Part shown: in pieces, positions 51,409 through 60,175 of the stretch
Numbering within the stretch: position 1 is the stretch's first letter
Layout: every line of letters starts with the position of its first letter
Origin: CAYWFU01 sp964457585
Lineage (GTDB): Bacteria > JACRDZ01
DNA length: 64,000 nucleotides
Direction of reading: 5' to 3'
Assembly (NCBI GenBank): GCA_964457585.1
Contig: CAYWFU010000006.1
Coordinates: 1-64,000 of the forward strand
Translations under genes and position numbers: made by a program
Notes under the pieces: generated by a model
Told to the model about the DNA's origin: nothing
The model's input: only the letters and a program-made list of their open reading frames with translations
Databases searched by the model: none

Positions 51409-53208
51409 CTATTTATTAACTTTTAAAATAGCCATAAAAGCTTCCTGTGGAATATTTACCACTCCAACTTGTTTCATTCGCTTTTTACCTTCTTTTTGTT
51501 TTTCAAGAAGCTTTCGTTTTCGTGTAATATCACCGCCATAACATTTTGCAAGAACATTTTTTCGTAAAGCTTTTATTGTTTCTCTGGCTATTACTCTTGA
51601 ACCAATAGCCGCCTGCAATGCCACATCATACATCTGGCGCGGAATAATTTCTGTTAATTTTGAAACGAGTTCTCTGGAATAAGTGTATGCTTTATCACGA
51701 TGAATTATAAAAGAAAGAGCATCTACCTTATCTCCATTTATCAATATGTTAACTTTTACCATATGTGCAGGTTTATATCCGATTAATTCATAGTCAAGGG
51801 AAGCATAGCCCTGACTGAATGATTTTAATTTATCATAGAAATCAAGAACTATTTCTGATAAAGGCAATTCATAAGTAAGCATTGCATGCGCTTCATCTAA
51901 ATATTCTATCCCTTTATATACTCCTCTGCGGTCCTGCGCTAACTGCATTATTGCCCCAATGTATTTACTCGGCAGCATAATAGTAGCTTTAATATAAGGC
52001 TCCTCAATTCGTTCAATACTGCCTTTTTCAGGAAATTTCACCGGATTTTCAATTACTATTTTTTCTCCACCCTCCATATATATACAATAAATAACATTAG
52101 GTGCAGTAGTTAACAGGCTGAGATTGAATTCCCTTTCCAACCGTTCCTGAATAATTTCCATATGCAATAATCCTAGAAACCCACAGCGAAAGCCAAAACC
52201 CAGTGCTTCAGATGTTTCCGGTTCAAAAGAAAACGAAGCATCATTCAATTTAAGCTTTTCCAGCGCTTCCTTAAGAAGAGGATAATCTCCACTGTTAGTT
52301 GGATATAACCCTGCAAATACCATAGGAGTAATTTTTTTAAATCCCGGGAACTGTTCATGTGTGGGATTATTCGCTTCAGTTATAGTATCTCCCATTGATA
52401 TCATATTAATATTTTTAATACCGGCAATTATATATCCTACTTCACCAACCGAAAGTTTATCTATTGGTCTTCTTTCTAAAGTAAGAGTTCCTACTTCATC
52501 AATAACATTGATTTCTCCATTGGACATGAATTTTATATTCATTCCATGTGTGATGCTTCCATCAATAATACGAACATATATAATTACACCGCGATATATA
52601 TCGTATAGGGAATCAAATATAATTGCTTTAAGCGGTTTATTTAAACTGCCTTCTGGTGAAGGAATTCTATTCACTATTGCTTCAAGAATGTCCTCTGTTC
52701 CTATCCCTTGTTTAGCACTGGTTAAAATTATATCTTCTTTTTCCAATCCCAGAACTGAAATAATTTGATTTGTTGTTCCCTCCACATCAGCATTGGGCAA
52801 GTCAATTTTATTTATTACCGGAATAATTTTTAAATCCTGTTCAAACGCTAAAAATGCATTTGCAAGTGTCTGCGCTTCTATTCCCTGAGAAGCGTCCACA
52901 ACAAGTATTGCTCCTTCACATGCTGCAATACTGCGCGATACTTCATAACTGAAATCCACATGACCAGGTGTATCTATTAGATTAATAATATAACTATTTC
53001 CATTCTTAGCTTCATAATTCATACGCACTGCCTGTGCTTTGATGGTAATACCGCGTTCACGTTCTAAATCCATACTGTCAAGTACCTGATCACGCATTTT
53101 ACGTTCTGATATTGTATTAGTAAACTGTAATAATCTGTCAGCTAATGTAGATTTGCCGTGATCAATATGTGCAATAATACAAAAATTGCGAATATTTTTA
53201 TGATTCAT
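51409..53208 (-). CDS. lepA: Elongation factor 4
   Basis: 599 aa ribosome back-translocase GTPase. CIIAHIDHGKSTLADRLL (G1), ERERGITIKAQ (G2), DTPGHVDFSYEV (G3), INKIDLPNAD (G4), then the EF-G-like domains and the LepA-specific C-terminal end AKCYGGDITRKRKLLEKQKE with KQVGVVNIPQEAFMAIL. Complete. Confidence 0.98.
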   Translation of the reverse strand: MNHKNIRNFCIIAHIDHGKSTLADRLLQFTNTISERKMRDQVLDSMDLERERGITIKAQAVRMNYEAKNGNSYIINLIDTPGHVDFSYEVSRSIAACEGAILVVDASQGIEAQTLANAFLAFEQDLKIIPVINKIDLPNADVEGTTNQIISVLGLEKEDIILTSAKQGIGTEDILEAIVNRIPSPEGSLNKPLKAIIFDSLYDIYRGVIIYVRIIDGSITHGMNIKFMSNGEINVIDEVGTLTLERRPIDKLSVGEVGYIIAGIKNINMISMGDTITEANNPTHEQFPGFKKITPMVFAGLYPTNSGDYPLLKEALEKLKLNDASFSFEPETSEALGFGFRCGFLGLLHMEIIQERLEREFNLSLLTTAPNVIYCIYMEGGEKIVIENPVKFPEKGSIERIEEPYIKATIMLPSKYIGAIMQLAQDRRGVYKGIEYLDEAHAMLTYELPLSEIVLDFYDKLKSFSQGYASLDYELIGYKPAHMVKVNILINGDKVDALSFIIHRDKAYTYSRELVSKLTEIIPRQMYDVALQAAIGSRVIARETIKALRKNVLAKCYGGDITRKRKLLEKQKEGKKRMKQVGVVNIPQEAFMAILKVNK

Positions 53209-53233
53209 TTTTTATTCTTTCTGAATTAGGGGG

Positions 53234-54409
53234 TTAGATGTATCTAATATTTTTTATTTTTCCTTCATGTATATAAACTCGAGGAATGCGCGGTCCAATT
53301 TTACTTACTATTTCATAATTTATTGTTCCTATTTTTTCTGCTAATTCATCAGCACTTATTTTTTCTTTCCCATCCTGTCCAATCAAAGTAACTATTTCTC
53401 CATTTTTAACTTGAGGGAAATCCGTAATATCTATCATAATACTGTCCATACATACAGTACCTGCAACCTTTACTCTTTTTCCATGCAGCAAAACTTCAGC
53501 CCTATTGGATAATAATCTGGAATATCCATCTGCATAACCAATTGGAACAGTTGCAATTATACTCGGACGATTAGTAATGAAAGTACGTCCATAACTTATT
53601 GAAGTCCCTTCTGGAACGTGTTTTATAAAAGCGATTTTTGCTTTAAGCTGCATTGCTGGCTCTAATTCAATAACATCTTTCGATTCACTATCCGGATATA
53701 GACCATAAATAGATAATCCTGGACGAACCAGATTAAAATGCGTAAAAGGATATTTTATCAAAGCAGCGCTGTTGGCTGCATGTATAAAGTTGAAGATTAT
53801 ACCTTTTTCTTTTGCTTTTTGCAAAACATTATTGAAAATATTAAATTGTTTACGCGTAAAATTTTCAGATTGATCTGCTATAGCAAAATGCGTTAATATC
53901 CCTTCCGGGTTTAAATTTTTATAATTTTCGAATTCATTAAAAAAATCTGAAAATTTTTCCGGGTCAAGTCCTACTCGTCCCATACCGGTATCAATCTTAA
54001 TATGAACCGGTAAAATTTTTTTCTGTTTTATACTTTCTTTATTTAGATATTGTGCTAATTCTTTTGTATAAACAAATGGGGTAAGATCATTTTTTACAAT
54101 TTCTTTTACATCATCAGATAAAACTGCATTTGTAATAAAAATTCTGCTTTTTATTCCTGTTTTACGCAATACTATTGCTTCATAACATGATGCTGTTCCT
54201 AAAAAATCTGCTCCGTTCTTTAAAACAATATCTGCTATTTCTTGTGCTCCATGTCCATAAGCGTTGGCTTTTACAACAGCCATAATTTTTACATTATCAC
54301 CGGTTATTTCTTTAAGCTTTTTTATATTATGTGATACATTATCAAGATTTATTTCTACCCATGTATTATAATTATTCATTATCATTTTATCCATTTTATA
54401 CAAAATCAT
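53234..54409 (-). CDS. alr: Alanine racemase
   Basis: About 391 aa, makes D-alanine for peptidoglycan. PLP lysine in VVKANAYGHGAQEIAD, VHIKIDTGMGRVGL, RPGLSIYGLYP, ISYGRTF, VPIGYADGYSRLL with the catalytic Tyr, and VCMDSIMIDIT. The first 11 residues may not be translated: ATG codons occur at 54409, 54394, 54385 and 54379 and none has a strong ribosome binding site; MNNYNTWVEINLD (54379) looks most like family starts. lepA follows 25 bases after its stop. Confidence 0.95.
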   Translation of the reverse strand: MILYKMDKMIMNNYNTWVEINLDNVSHNIKKLKEITGDNVKIMAVVKANAYGHGAQEIADIVLKNGADFLGTASCYEAIVLRKTGIKSRIFITNAVLSDDVKEIVKNDLTPFVYTKELAQYLNKESIKQKKILPVHIKIDTGMGRVGLDPEKFSDFFNEFENYKNLNPEGILTHFAIADQSENFTRKQFNIFNNVLQKAKEKGIIFNFIHAANSAALIKYPFTHFNLVRPGLSIYGLYPDSESKDVIELEPAMQLKAKIAFIKHVPEGTSISYGRTFITNRPSIIATVPIGYADGYSRLLSNRAEVLLHGKRVKVAGTVCMDSIMIDITDFPQVKNGEIVTLIGQDGKEKISADELAEKIGTINYEIVSKIGPRIPRVYIHEGKIKNIRYI

Positions 54410-54444
54410 ATGCTAAAAAACACAAGGATTAAGATTCCAATTGT

Positions 54445-54840
54445 TTAAGGATTATTTCTTTTAACAATATATTTAACATTTTTTAGATTTTTAAAATGTT
54501 CGTCCTGCGTCCATAAAGTCGCATTATATTTTAAAGTAATTGCATAAATTATACTATCTGCCATAGGAATTTTATAATTATAACTTATTTTTGCGGCTTG
54601 TAAAGAAATAGAATCGTCAATATTTTCTATTTGATATTTTCGTAATTGAGCTATTGTTTGAATTGCAGTATCTTCGTTTACTTCTATAAGGATTTTTTTA
54701 AACATTTCATAAATAATAATAACAGGAACTATTATTTCCCATTTCTTATCATATATAATTTTCGCAAAAATATCTGCATTTGGACCATCAGCAAAATATT
54801 CCAACCAGCAGTTTGTATCAATAATTATAATATTATTCAT
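54445..54840 (-). CDS. PIN domain toxin, VapC-like
   Basis: 131 aa. IIDTNCWLEYFADG at the N-terminus carries the first Asp; later YEMFKKIL (Glu), MADSIIYAITL and LWTQDEHFKNL hold the other acidic residues of a PIN ribonuclease. Overlaps the antitoxin stop by 4 bases (ATGA), the usual toxin-antitoxin layout. Expected to be inhibited by the AbrB-like partner. Confidence 0.85.
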   Translation of the reverse strand: MNNIIIIDTNCWLEYFADGPNADIFAKIIYDKKWEIIVPVIIIYEMFKKILIEVNEDTAIQTIAQLRKYQIENIDDSISLQAAKISYNYKIPMADSIIYAITLKYNATLWTQDEHFKNLKNVKYIVKRNNP

Positions 54841-55043
54841 AATCTGTCATCTTCCCTTATAATTTTAGTATCCATCCCTTTTAAAAATCCACGCATTGAT
54901 TTTATATCTTTCTCTTTAACTATTTCAATTCTTCCTTCATAAGGTAAAACAACAACTTCTTCCCCTGATTTAAAATTATATTTTTTGCGTATTTCTTTAG
55001 GAATTACTATCTGATATTTTGGTGATATTTTTGTAGTTGTCAT
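54837..55043 (-). CDS. AbrB/MazE-like antitoxin
   Basis: 68 aa. KISPKYQIVIPKEIRKKYNF followed by GEEVVVLPYEGRIEIV is the swapped-hairpin AbrB DNA-binding fold; the C-terminal RGFLKGMDTKI segment would bind the toxin. AAGGAGA precedes the ATG. Probably autoregulates through the palindromes at 55069-55095. Confidence 0.88.
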   Translation of the reverse strand: MTTTKISPKYQIVIPKEIRKKYNFKSGEEVVVLPYEGRIEIVKEKDIKSMRGFLKGMDTKIIREDDRL

Positions 55044-55068
55044 CTCTCTTCTCCTTTCGATAATATAA

Positions 55069-55107
55069 TTGTACTACAAATGTATCATCGATACAAATAT
55101 TTGTCAA
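55069..55107 (-). promoter_or_regulatory. Promoter and palindromic operators of the AbrB-PIN locus
   Basis: Minus strand TTGACA (55102-55107), 17-base spacer, TACATT (55079-55084). A palindrome TGTATC-ATC-GATACA (55081-55095) covers the -10 edge and spacer; a second, TTGTA-C-TACAA (55069-55079), lies just downstream. This fits autorepression by the AbrB-like antitoxin. Confidence 0.65.
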
Positions 55108-55160
55108 TTTTCAAGAAATATGCTCGGTAACGCCTCAGTTATTGGTGGCACACGTAAAAG

Positions 55161-55227
55161 TCACCAGTCACCAGTAAAAAGATTTCAGCACCTTTAACTA
55201 GTGACTGGTGACCTGAAAACTGGTGAT
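55161..55227. repeat. TCACCAGTCACCAGT inverted repeat
   Basis: TCACCAGTCACCAGT faces AGTGACTGGTGA and ACTGGTGAT. A fragment of the same family lies at 17952-17980. It separates the toxin-antitoxin promoter from the recQ remnant. Confidence 0.75.
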
Positions 55228-55252
55228 ATAAATGTATAAATCAATCAACAAA

Positions 55253-55795
55253 TCATTTAAAAATTCCTCTCATAACTGAGGGATTACTATGCTCACTCAC
55301 CCAGTTTTTAACTTCCTGAAATCTATAATTTTCAAAAATTCCAAATTTATCATTTTTTGTCAGCCGGTTTTTTGTGAATATAGGGGAATTTATTCCGCAT
55401 AAATATTTTGTTATTGCCACATCTGACATTTTTTTCCTTTCAACTGAAATCATTAATATTTTTAATTTTCCGGATTTTGCTTCTAATAATACTTTATTAT
55501 ACTCTTCTCTATTAAGCGTGGAATCAAGTCTGGCACTGGATATGTTTCTGCTTCTAAGATAATCAAGCTGGTCTTTCATTAAAGAAAGTAGCGGTGAGAT
55601 TACTAAAGTTATTCCAGGTAAAAGTAATGCTGGTAATTGGTAACACAAGGATTTTCCACCACCAGTAATAAATATCGCTGCTGTTGACTCGCCCTGTAAT
55701 AATCGCTCAATGACATCTTTTTGTCCTTGAATAAATTTAGTATAACCAAAATATGTGGATAAATATTTTTCGAGGTTGATATTTGATAAAATCAT
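55253..55795 (-). pseudogene. RecQ helicase remnant with internal deletion
   Basis: 180 aa from the ATG at 55795, which overlaps the stop of the upstream ATPase gene (ATGA). Residues 1 to about 115 are the first RecQ helicase lobe: YFGYTKFIQGQKDVIERLLQ, ITGGGKSLCYQLPALL (motif I) and VISPLLSLMKDQLDYL (Ia). At ISVER the sequence leaves the RecQ order: the DEAH box and all later helicase motifs are missing, and the tail ITKYLCGINSP...LTKNDKFG...FQEVKNWV resembles the extreme C-terminus of RecQ-like proteins. This looks like an in-frame internal deletion. Not expected to be an active helicase. Confidence 0.7.
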
Positions 55796-56951
55796 TTCAA
55801 TATTTTTCCATCCCACAGATCAAAAAGAAATTTGCGCCATGGTATTATTTCAATCTTTCCATGTATTCTTTTTTCTTTCTCATTGCAAACAACAATGCTT
55901 CTTTTTGGAGAAGCATCCTCCATAAAAGCCCACAAACCATTTAAATCCCTTGAGTCAATATGATTTGCGCTTTTTACTTCTATAGCTAATTCTCCATCGC
56001 CGATAATGTAATCTACTTCAAGTCCTGATTTTGTTCTCCAAAAATTTATTCGGAAATCATTGCCGGTATAAGATCTATATGCTACAAACTCCATTAATAT
56101 AAAATGCTCAAATGCTTTTCCAAACTCTGCGCCCTTTTCTTCTATTAGATATCTTTTAGTTATATATCCTGCAACACCTACATCAAAAAGGTAATATTTT
56201 GCAGCTTTTGTTATAACCTGCCGTGATTGTCTTTTTTTGAAAGGTTCTATTCTTATTGCTAGAAGGGTATCTACTAAGATTTGATAATATTCTTTAACTG
56301 TTTTTGAATCCACTCCACAGTCACGGGCGATATCAGCATAATTAGTAAGTTCACCATGCGAATAACCGAATGCATCAAAAAACCTTGAAAAAGCAGGAAT
56401 ATTGCGTGTCAGCCCTTCAGCAAAAACCTCTTCTTTTAAATAATCCTGTACATAAGATGCTAAAGATTTCTTTACATTTTCGCTGCTTTGCAAATAATGC
56501 AAAGGTATTAAGCCATGGTTCAATGCGCGAAGCAGGTTAAAATCTTGGATTTCTGCTGTAACAAGCGGAAACATTTCATAACGCCAGGCTCTCCCGCCTA
56601 AAAGATTAGCATGTCCTCGTTTTAATTTTCTTACGCTTGATCCGCAAAGAATAAACTTTAATCCTTTATTTTCTATTAACCAATGTACTTCATCAAGCAC
56701 CTGATGAACTTTCTGAACTTCGTCAAGTATTATTGGAGCTTTGAGTTCAGTTTTATCTTTTGCCAGAAGCATTTCTCGCAAATAAGCAGGATTTTTCGAA
56801 ACTTCAATAAACAAATCGGTTTTAAGAAAATCAAATACAATGCTGTCAGGAAAATGGTTTTTTAAATAAGTGGTCTTGCCTGTCTTCCTTGCGCCCCAGA
56901 GGAATGCAGATTGTTTAGCAGGTAATTCAATATTCGTTTTATATTATCCAT
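55792..56951 (-). pseudogene. DUF4143-type ATPase with frameshifted N-terminus
   Basis: The intact frame (TTG 56814 to 55792, 340 aa) lacks a Walker A motif, but the same frame continues upstream and reads IELPAKQSAFLWGARKTGKT then TYLKNHFPDSIVFDFL, the missing P-loop. It reaches a stop before a start codon. In another frame ATG 56951 reads MDNIKRIL, so one base (probably a G) is missing near 56927-56930. Later parts are LDEVQKVHQVLDEVHWLIE (Walker B), LCGSSVRKLKRG, and a C-terminal DUF4143 nuclease-like half with LEVDYIIGDGELAIEVKS. Either a sequencing error or an inactivated gene. Confidence 0.72.
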
Positions 56952-56964
56952 ATGGAATGTCCTA

Positions 56965-56985
56965 CATTTTAGTACGACTAAAATG
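56965..56985. promoter_or_regulatory. CATTTTAG-TACGA-CTAAAATG palindrome
   Basis: Perfect 8-bp arms around a 5-base centre, 14 bases upstream of the ATPase start on the minus strand, in an AT-rich 341-base gap. It could be an operator for that gene. The rest of the gap up to 57231 shows nothing else clear. Confidence 0.4.
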
Positions 56986-57231
56986 GAATATAATCCATTT
57001 TGTTATAAATGTCAATAAAATTCATTTACAGATTTCACTTCTTACTTCATATTTAACAGCCATTTTCTAAACTTCTTGATTTTATTTATATTAACAATAC
57101 TTTTTCTTTATGTCAATGTTACTGATGAGAATATTTAGTGTGAAAAACATAAATAAATTTCACCCATAGTAATTATACTATAATAATTAGTTCTATTATA
57201 AATTTTATCAATACAATACTGACAAAATCAC

Positions 57232-57271
57232 TTGACATGATAATGTGACTATGGTATTATAACTATAGTCA
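57232..57271 (+). promoter_or_regulatory. Promoter and operator of the Phd-PIN locus
   Basis: TTGACA (57232-57237), 17-base spacer, TATTAT (57255-57260), a near-perfect promoter. TGACTAT (57246-57252) and ATAGTCA (57265-57271) form an inverted repeat with the -10 between them, as expected for autorepression by the antitoxin. Confidence 0.72.
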
Positions 57272-57292
57272 TAAATAAAAGGAAACATAAAA

Positions 57293-57520
57293 ATGAAAAT
57301 TGCAGCAGGAGAATTTAAAACAAAATGTCTTAAATTAATGGATCATGTCCAAAAATATCATGAAGAGATTGTCATTACAAAATTTGGGAAATCTGTTGCA
57401 AAATTAAGCCCCATTGCAGAGGAGACACCAAAATCTTTATTTGGTTTTATGAAAGATTCTCTTGTTATAAAAGAAGATATCGTAAAATCAATTGGTGAGA
57501 AATGGAATGCCGATGAATGA
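57293..57520 (+). CDS. Phd/YefM-type antitoxin
   Basis: 75 aa. MKIAAGEFKTKCLKLMDHVQ and EEIVITKFGKSVAKLSPI match the Phd DNA-binding fold; the acidic/hydrophobic tail FGFMKDSLVIKEDIVKSIGE should wrap the toxin. AAAAGGAAA precedes the ATG. It overlaps the PIN gene start. Confidence 0.9.
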   Translation: MKIAAGEFKTKCLKLMDHVQKYHEEIVITKFGKSVAKLSPIAEETPKSLFGFMKDSLVIKEDIVKSIGEKWNADE

Positions 57521-57941
57521 CTTCAAAGAACCAATAGTTTTAGATACACATGTTTGGATATGGTTATTGACAGGTGATAAACAAATAGAAAATTCTAAAT
57601 GTTTGTCTTATATTGAAAATGCGGTTAAATACTCAAATATTAAAATATCAGCTATTTCAGTTTGGGAAATAGGTATGCTTGAAACTAAAGGAAGAATTAA
57701 ATTCCCAGTTGATTGTTTAGATTGGGTCAATAAAGCGTTAAATGCACCGGGCATATCTTTAGAACCGCTTACCCCGGAAATTGCCATTGAAAGCAGCCGT
57801 TTGCCTGGAAAATTCCATGGCGATCCGGCGGACAGAATAATTGCCGCCACTACCAGAAAATTAGGAGCAGTCTTAATAACCCGCGATAAAAATATCATTT
57901 CTTATGGAAAACAAAATCTTTTGAAAGTGATACCTGCTTAG
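57507..57941 (+). CDS. PIN domain toxin, VapC-like
   Basis: About 144 aa. IVLDTHVWIWLLTGD carries the first Asp, then ISAISVWEIGMLETKGRI (Glu), and FHGDPADRIIAATTRKLGAV and LITRDKNI with the remaining acids. This matches the VapC subgroup paired with Phd-like antitoxins. GGTGAG lies 7 bases before ATG 57507; ATG 57513 is the alternative. It overlaps the antitoxin reading frame. Confidence 0.9.
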   Translation: MPMNDFKEPIVLDTHVWIWLLTGDKQIENSKCLSYIENAVKYSNIKISAISVWEIGMLETKGRIKFPVDCLDWVNKALNAPGISLEPLTPEIAIESSRLPGKFHGDPADRIIAATTRKLGAVLITRDKNIISYGKQNLLKVIPA

Positions 57942-57989
57942 AGGCTGTTAAATAACGAGGTAACCTCAAACGGAACCGAAAGGGAAATA

Positions 57990-59621
57990 ATGCGAATCAG
58001 TTCAAAAATACCATTTTTTTTACCGCTGACATTGTTTTTTCTAAGCGGAATAGTGGGCGTCTGGTCTTCTTACAGCCCGGGAAATAGCCTGGTTAAATTT
58101 CTGCTCATTACTTCCGGTATACTTTTGTATGCTGCTACCGTCGTGTTGCGTGGCGAAAACCATTTACTTACCATGTTGACCTGGATATTTTTGACTGCCT
58201 CTGCTTTGCTTGCTCTCTATTTTACTACACAGTATAATTTTCCAATTCACCCGTCCAAGTTTAATGTACTCAATCAGTTTGGTGTCCAGCTCCGCAGACT
58301 ATTACCGCAGTTGCAATTGTTCAATCTCGAACGCGATGTTGTTGTTGGCATACTGGAAATAGCTTTACCTCTCAACATTGCAGCAATTATTGATGTTTGG
58401 ACTCACAAGCACCGTATTTCTATTTCATTAACGATTACTTTGTTAATTATATTGTTTGGCTTGTTAATGACCAGTTCGATGCGTTCTTTAATTGCCTTAG
58501 TCACAGTTGCCTCAATTGCTTTAGCAGCATATTTAGTGATAAAATTTCGTGAACGCATAGCGATTTGGGTTTTAGTTGCTGTTATTCTGGCAGCTGGTAT
58601 TCTTGTATTTATCTTATTGAACTTCAGTAATTTAAGCTCTGCGCAGATCAGCGGGCGCATTGATTCGCAGATAGATCTGAATCTGCGTACGTGGCAATTG
58701 ATACAATCATACTTTTTTACCGGCAGCGGTCTTGACGTTTTTTCAATGGTTTTATCCTCATACAATCTTTTGATCCATGTACCATTTGCCGCTCACGCGG
58801 AAAACACTTTTTTGCAGATTTGGATCGAGCAGGGACTGTTGGGATTTATTGCCTTTATTTGGTTCGTTTGCGCATTCTATGTTTGGGTATGGAATCACCG
58901 TAATCACTTGAATGAATTGGCAATCGGCGCTTTAGCGGCGACTACAACAATGCTTTTTCATGACATGATTGATGTCCGCTTGTATTCGACAATTGCTTTA
59001 CCGTTGATGTTTTTACCAATTGGATTAACTGTGGCATCGACCGAAAATTTGCCGGTACAGACATTATCTAAAATCTGGAACCGGCAGCGTATAATCGGAG
59101 CGTTTATAATTATCTTATCAGGCTTGGTATTAGGATGGAATCTGATTATATCAGCATGGTATACGAATCTTGGCAGTGTTTCTCAAACACGCCTAGAACT
59201 TTCACAATACAAATTCCCGTATCAATTAGCCGAATATACCAGGCGCGAGGCGGATTACTCTAAGATCGAATTATATTTCCGTCAGGCATTAGCTGTGGAT
59301 CCTTGTAATATTCCTGCTAATCAGCGACTGGCAATGCTTGCGCTGGAGCGTGAAGAGTACGTAAGCGCCATCAAATTACTGAAAAAGGCTTACGCACGTA
59401 ATTCATCAGATCCTGTAACACTGCAATTGCTTGGGGCAACATACCTTGGCAGAGGATGTTTTGATGAAGCTTACACATTTTGGTCCCGCCTGCCTGATGC
59501 ACCTAAAAAGCTGGAATTGGAAGCGTGGATAAGATACGGAACACGCGGTGATAATGAGCGTGCATATCAAGCTCGAAAATTGGCAATAAAAATTATGGGT
59601 GAACGAAGATTAAATAAATAA
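57990..59621 (+). CDS. O-antigen ligase/polymerase-like membrane protein with TPR tail
   Basis: 543 aa, about ten membrane helices, then a soluble C-terminus (from about residue 400) with TPR-like repeats (LYFRQALAVDPCNIPANQRLAM, ISAIKLLKKAY-type units). The Wzy_C signature lies in RTWQLIQSYFFTGSGLDVF, HAENTFLQIWIEQGLLGFI. Enzymes of this group transfer or polymerise undecaprenyl-linked glycans in the periplasm. Sampled lines are 43-50% GC, far above neighbours near 30%, and codon use is unlike the flanks, so it was probably acquired by transfer. Flanked by a toxin-antitoxin locus and a MITE-like element. Confidence 0.82.
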   Translation: MRISSKIPFFLPLTLFFLSGIVGVWSSYSPGNSLVKFLLITSGILLYAATVVLRGENHLLTMLTWIFLTASALLALYFTTQYNFPIHPSKFNVLNQFGVQLRRLLPQLQLFNLERDVVVGILEIALPLNIAAIIDVWTHKHRISISLTITLLIILFGLLMTSSMRSLIALVTVASIALAAYLVIKFRERIAIWVLVAVILAAGILVFILLNFSNLSSAQISGRIDSQIDLNLRTWQLIQSYFFTGSGLDVFSMVLSSYNLLIHVPFAAHAENTFLQIWIEQGLLGFIAFIWFVCAFYVWVWNHRNHLNELAIGALAATTTMLFHDMIDVRLYSTIALPLMFLPIGLTVASTENLPVQTLSKIWNRQRIIGAFIIILSGLVLGWNLIISAWYTNLGSVSQTRLELSQYKFPYQLAEYTRREADYSKIELYFRQALAVDPCNIPANQRLAMLALEREEYVSAIKLLKKAYARNSSDPVTLQLLGATYLGRGCFDEAYTFWSRLPDAPKKLELEAWIRYGTRGDNERAYQARKLAIKIMGERRLNK

Positions 59622-59646
59622 GGTCTGACATAAATGCCAGACCTTA
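59619..59646 (+). terminator. Hairpin at the stop of the O-antigen ligase-like gene
   Basis: TAAGGTCTG (59619-59627, containing the TAA stop) pairs with CAGACCTTA (59638-59646). There is no T run after it, since a repeat element begins at once; its activity as terminator is uncertain. Confidence 0.5.
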
Positions 59647-59804
59647 GGCAGTGAGCAAAAATAACTTCCACATCTTGCTTGTCTTTTGCTCCGTCTTCTA
59701 CGTTGTGCTAAAGGTTACATAGCGTTGCTATGCGCCCTTTAGCACGCCTTGAAGACGAAACAAAATCCTGCGCAATATGTAAAAGTTATTTTTGCTCACT
59801 GCCT
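59646..59804. mobile_element. 159-bp MITE-like element with 22-bp perfect inverted ends
   Basis: AGGCAGTGAGCAAAAATAAC plus TT at 59646-59667 is exactly repeated in inverse at 59783-59804. Nested inside are GTCTTC/GAAGAC, GTGCTAAAGG/CCTTTAGCAC and CATAGC/GCTATG arms, making one long imperfect hairpin. No ORF. The general plan (ends plus a nested palindrome with GCGTTGCT) resembles the element at 5659-5822. Confidence 0.75.
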
Positions 59805-59820
59805 TAATATTTGTTTTTGA

Positions 59821-60021
59821 TTATTGCTTTACTACGTTTGTAGCCTGTTTGCCTTTTTGTCCTTGTGTTACATCAAATGTAACAGTTTGACCTTCAGCTA
59901 AAGTCTTAAAGCCTTCTCCTTGAATCGAGCTATGATGTACGAATACATCTTCTCCAGATTCACAAGAAATAAATCCAAAACCTTTTGAGTCATTAAACCA
60001 TTTTACTTTTCCAGTTTCCAT
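59821..60021 (-). CDS. cspA: Cold shock protein, CspA family
   Basis: 66 aa single cold-shock domain. METGKVKWFNDSKGFGFISC includes RNP1 (KGFGFI) and VFVHHS is RNP2; the end GKQATNVV is typical. Binds single-stranded RNA/DNA and melts RNA structure. GGAGGT lies before the ATG. The transcript has a leader of about 150 bases with a terminator-like hairpin, suggesting post-initiation control. Confidence 0.96.
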   Translation of the reverse strand: METGKVKWFNDSKGFGFISCESGEDVFVHHSSIQGEGFKTLAEGQTVTFDVTQGQKGKQATNVVKQ

Positions 60022-60068
60022 TATAAATTACCTCCTTTTTTCAAAACGGTAGTAAATATTTCAAATAT

Positions 60069-60110
60069 AAAAAAAAATCCGTAAGGCAAATTTGATTTTA
60101 CCTTACGGAT
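60069..60110 (-). terminator. Intrinsic-terminator-like hairpin inside the cspA leader
   Basis: On the minus strand ATCCGTAAGG (60101-60110) and CCTTACGGAT (60077-60086) form a perfect 10-bp stem followed by a run of nine T (complement of 60069-60077). It lies between the cspA promoter and gene, so it may act as an attenuator. No other minus-strand gene lies upstream that would need a terminator here. Confidence 0.7.
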
Positions 60111-60175
60111 AAAGTCTAAAATTTACTGTTTTACAGCTCTTATACTATATTACTTACTACTTTTATAATTTAATA

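Noticed and set aside
54646..54942. Plus-strand frame opposite the AbrB-PIN pair
   Set aside because: Antisense to two recognisable genes with a 4-base overlap; no supporting signals.
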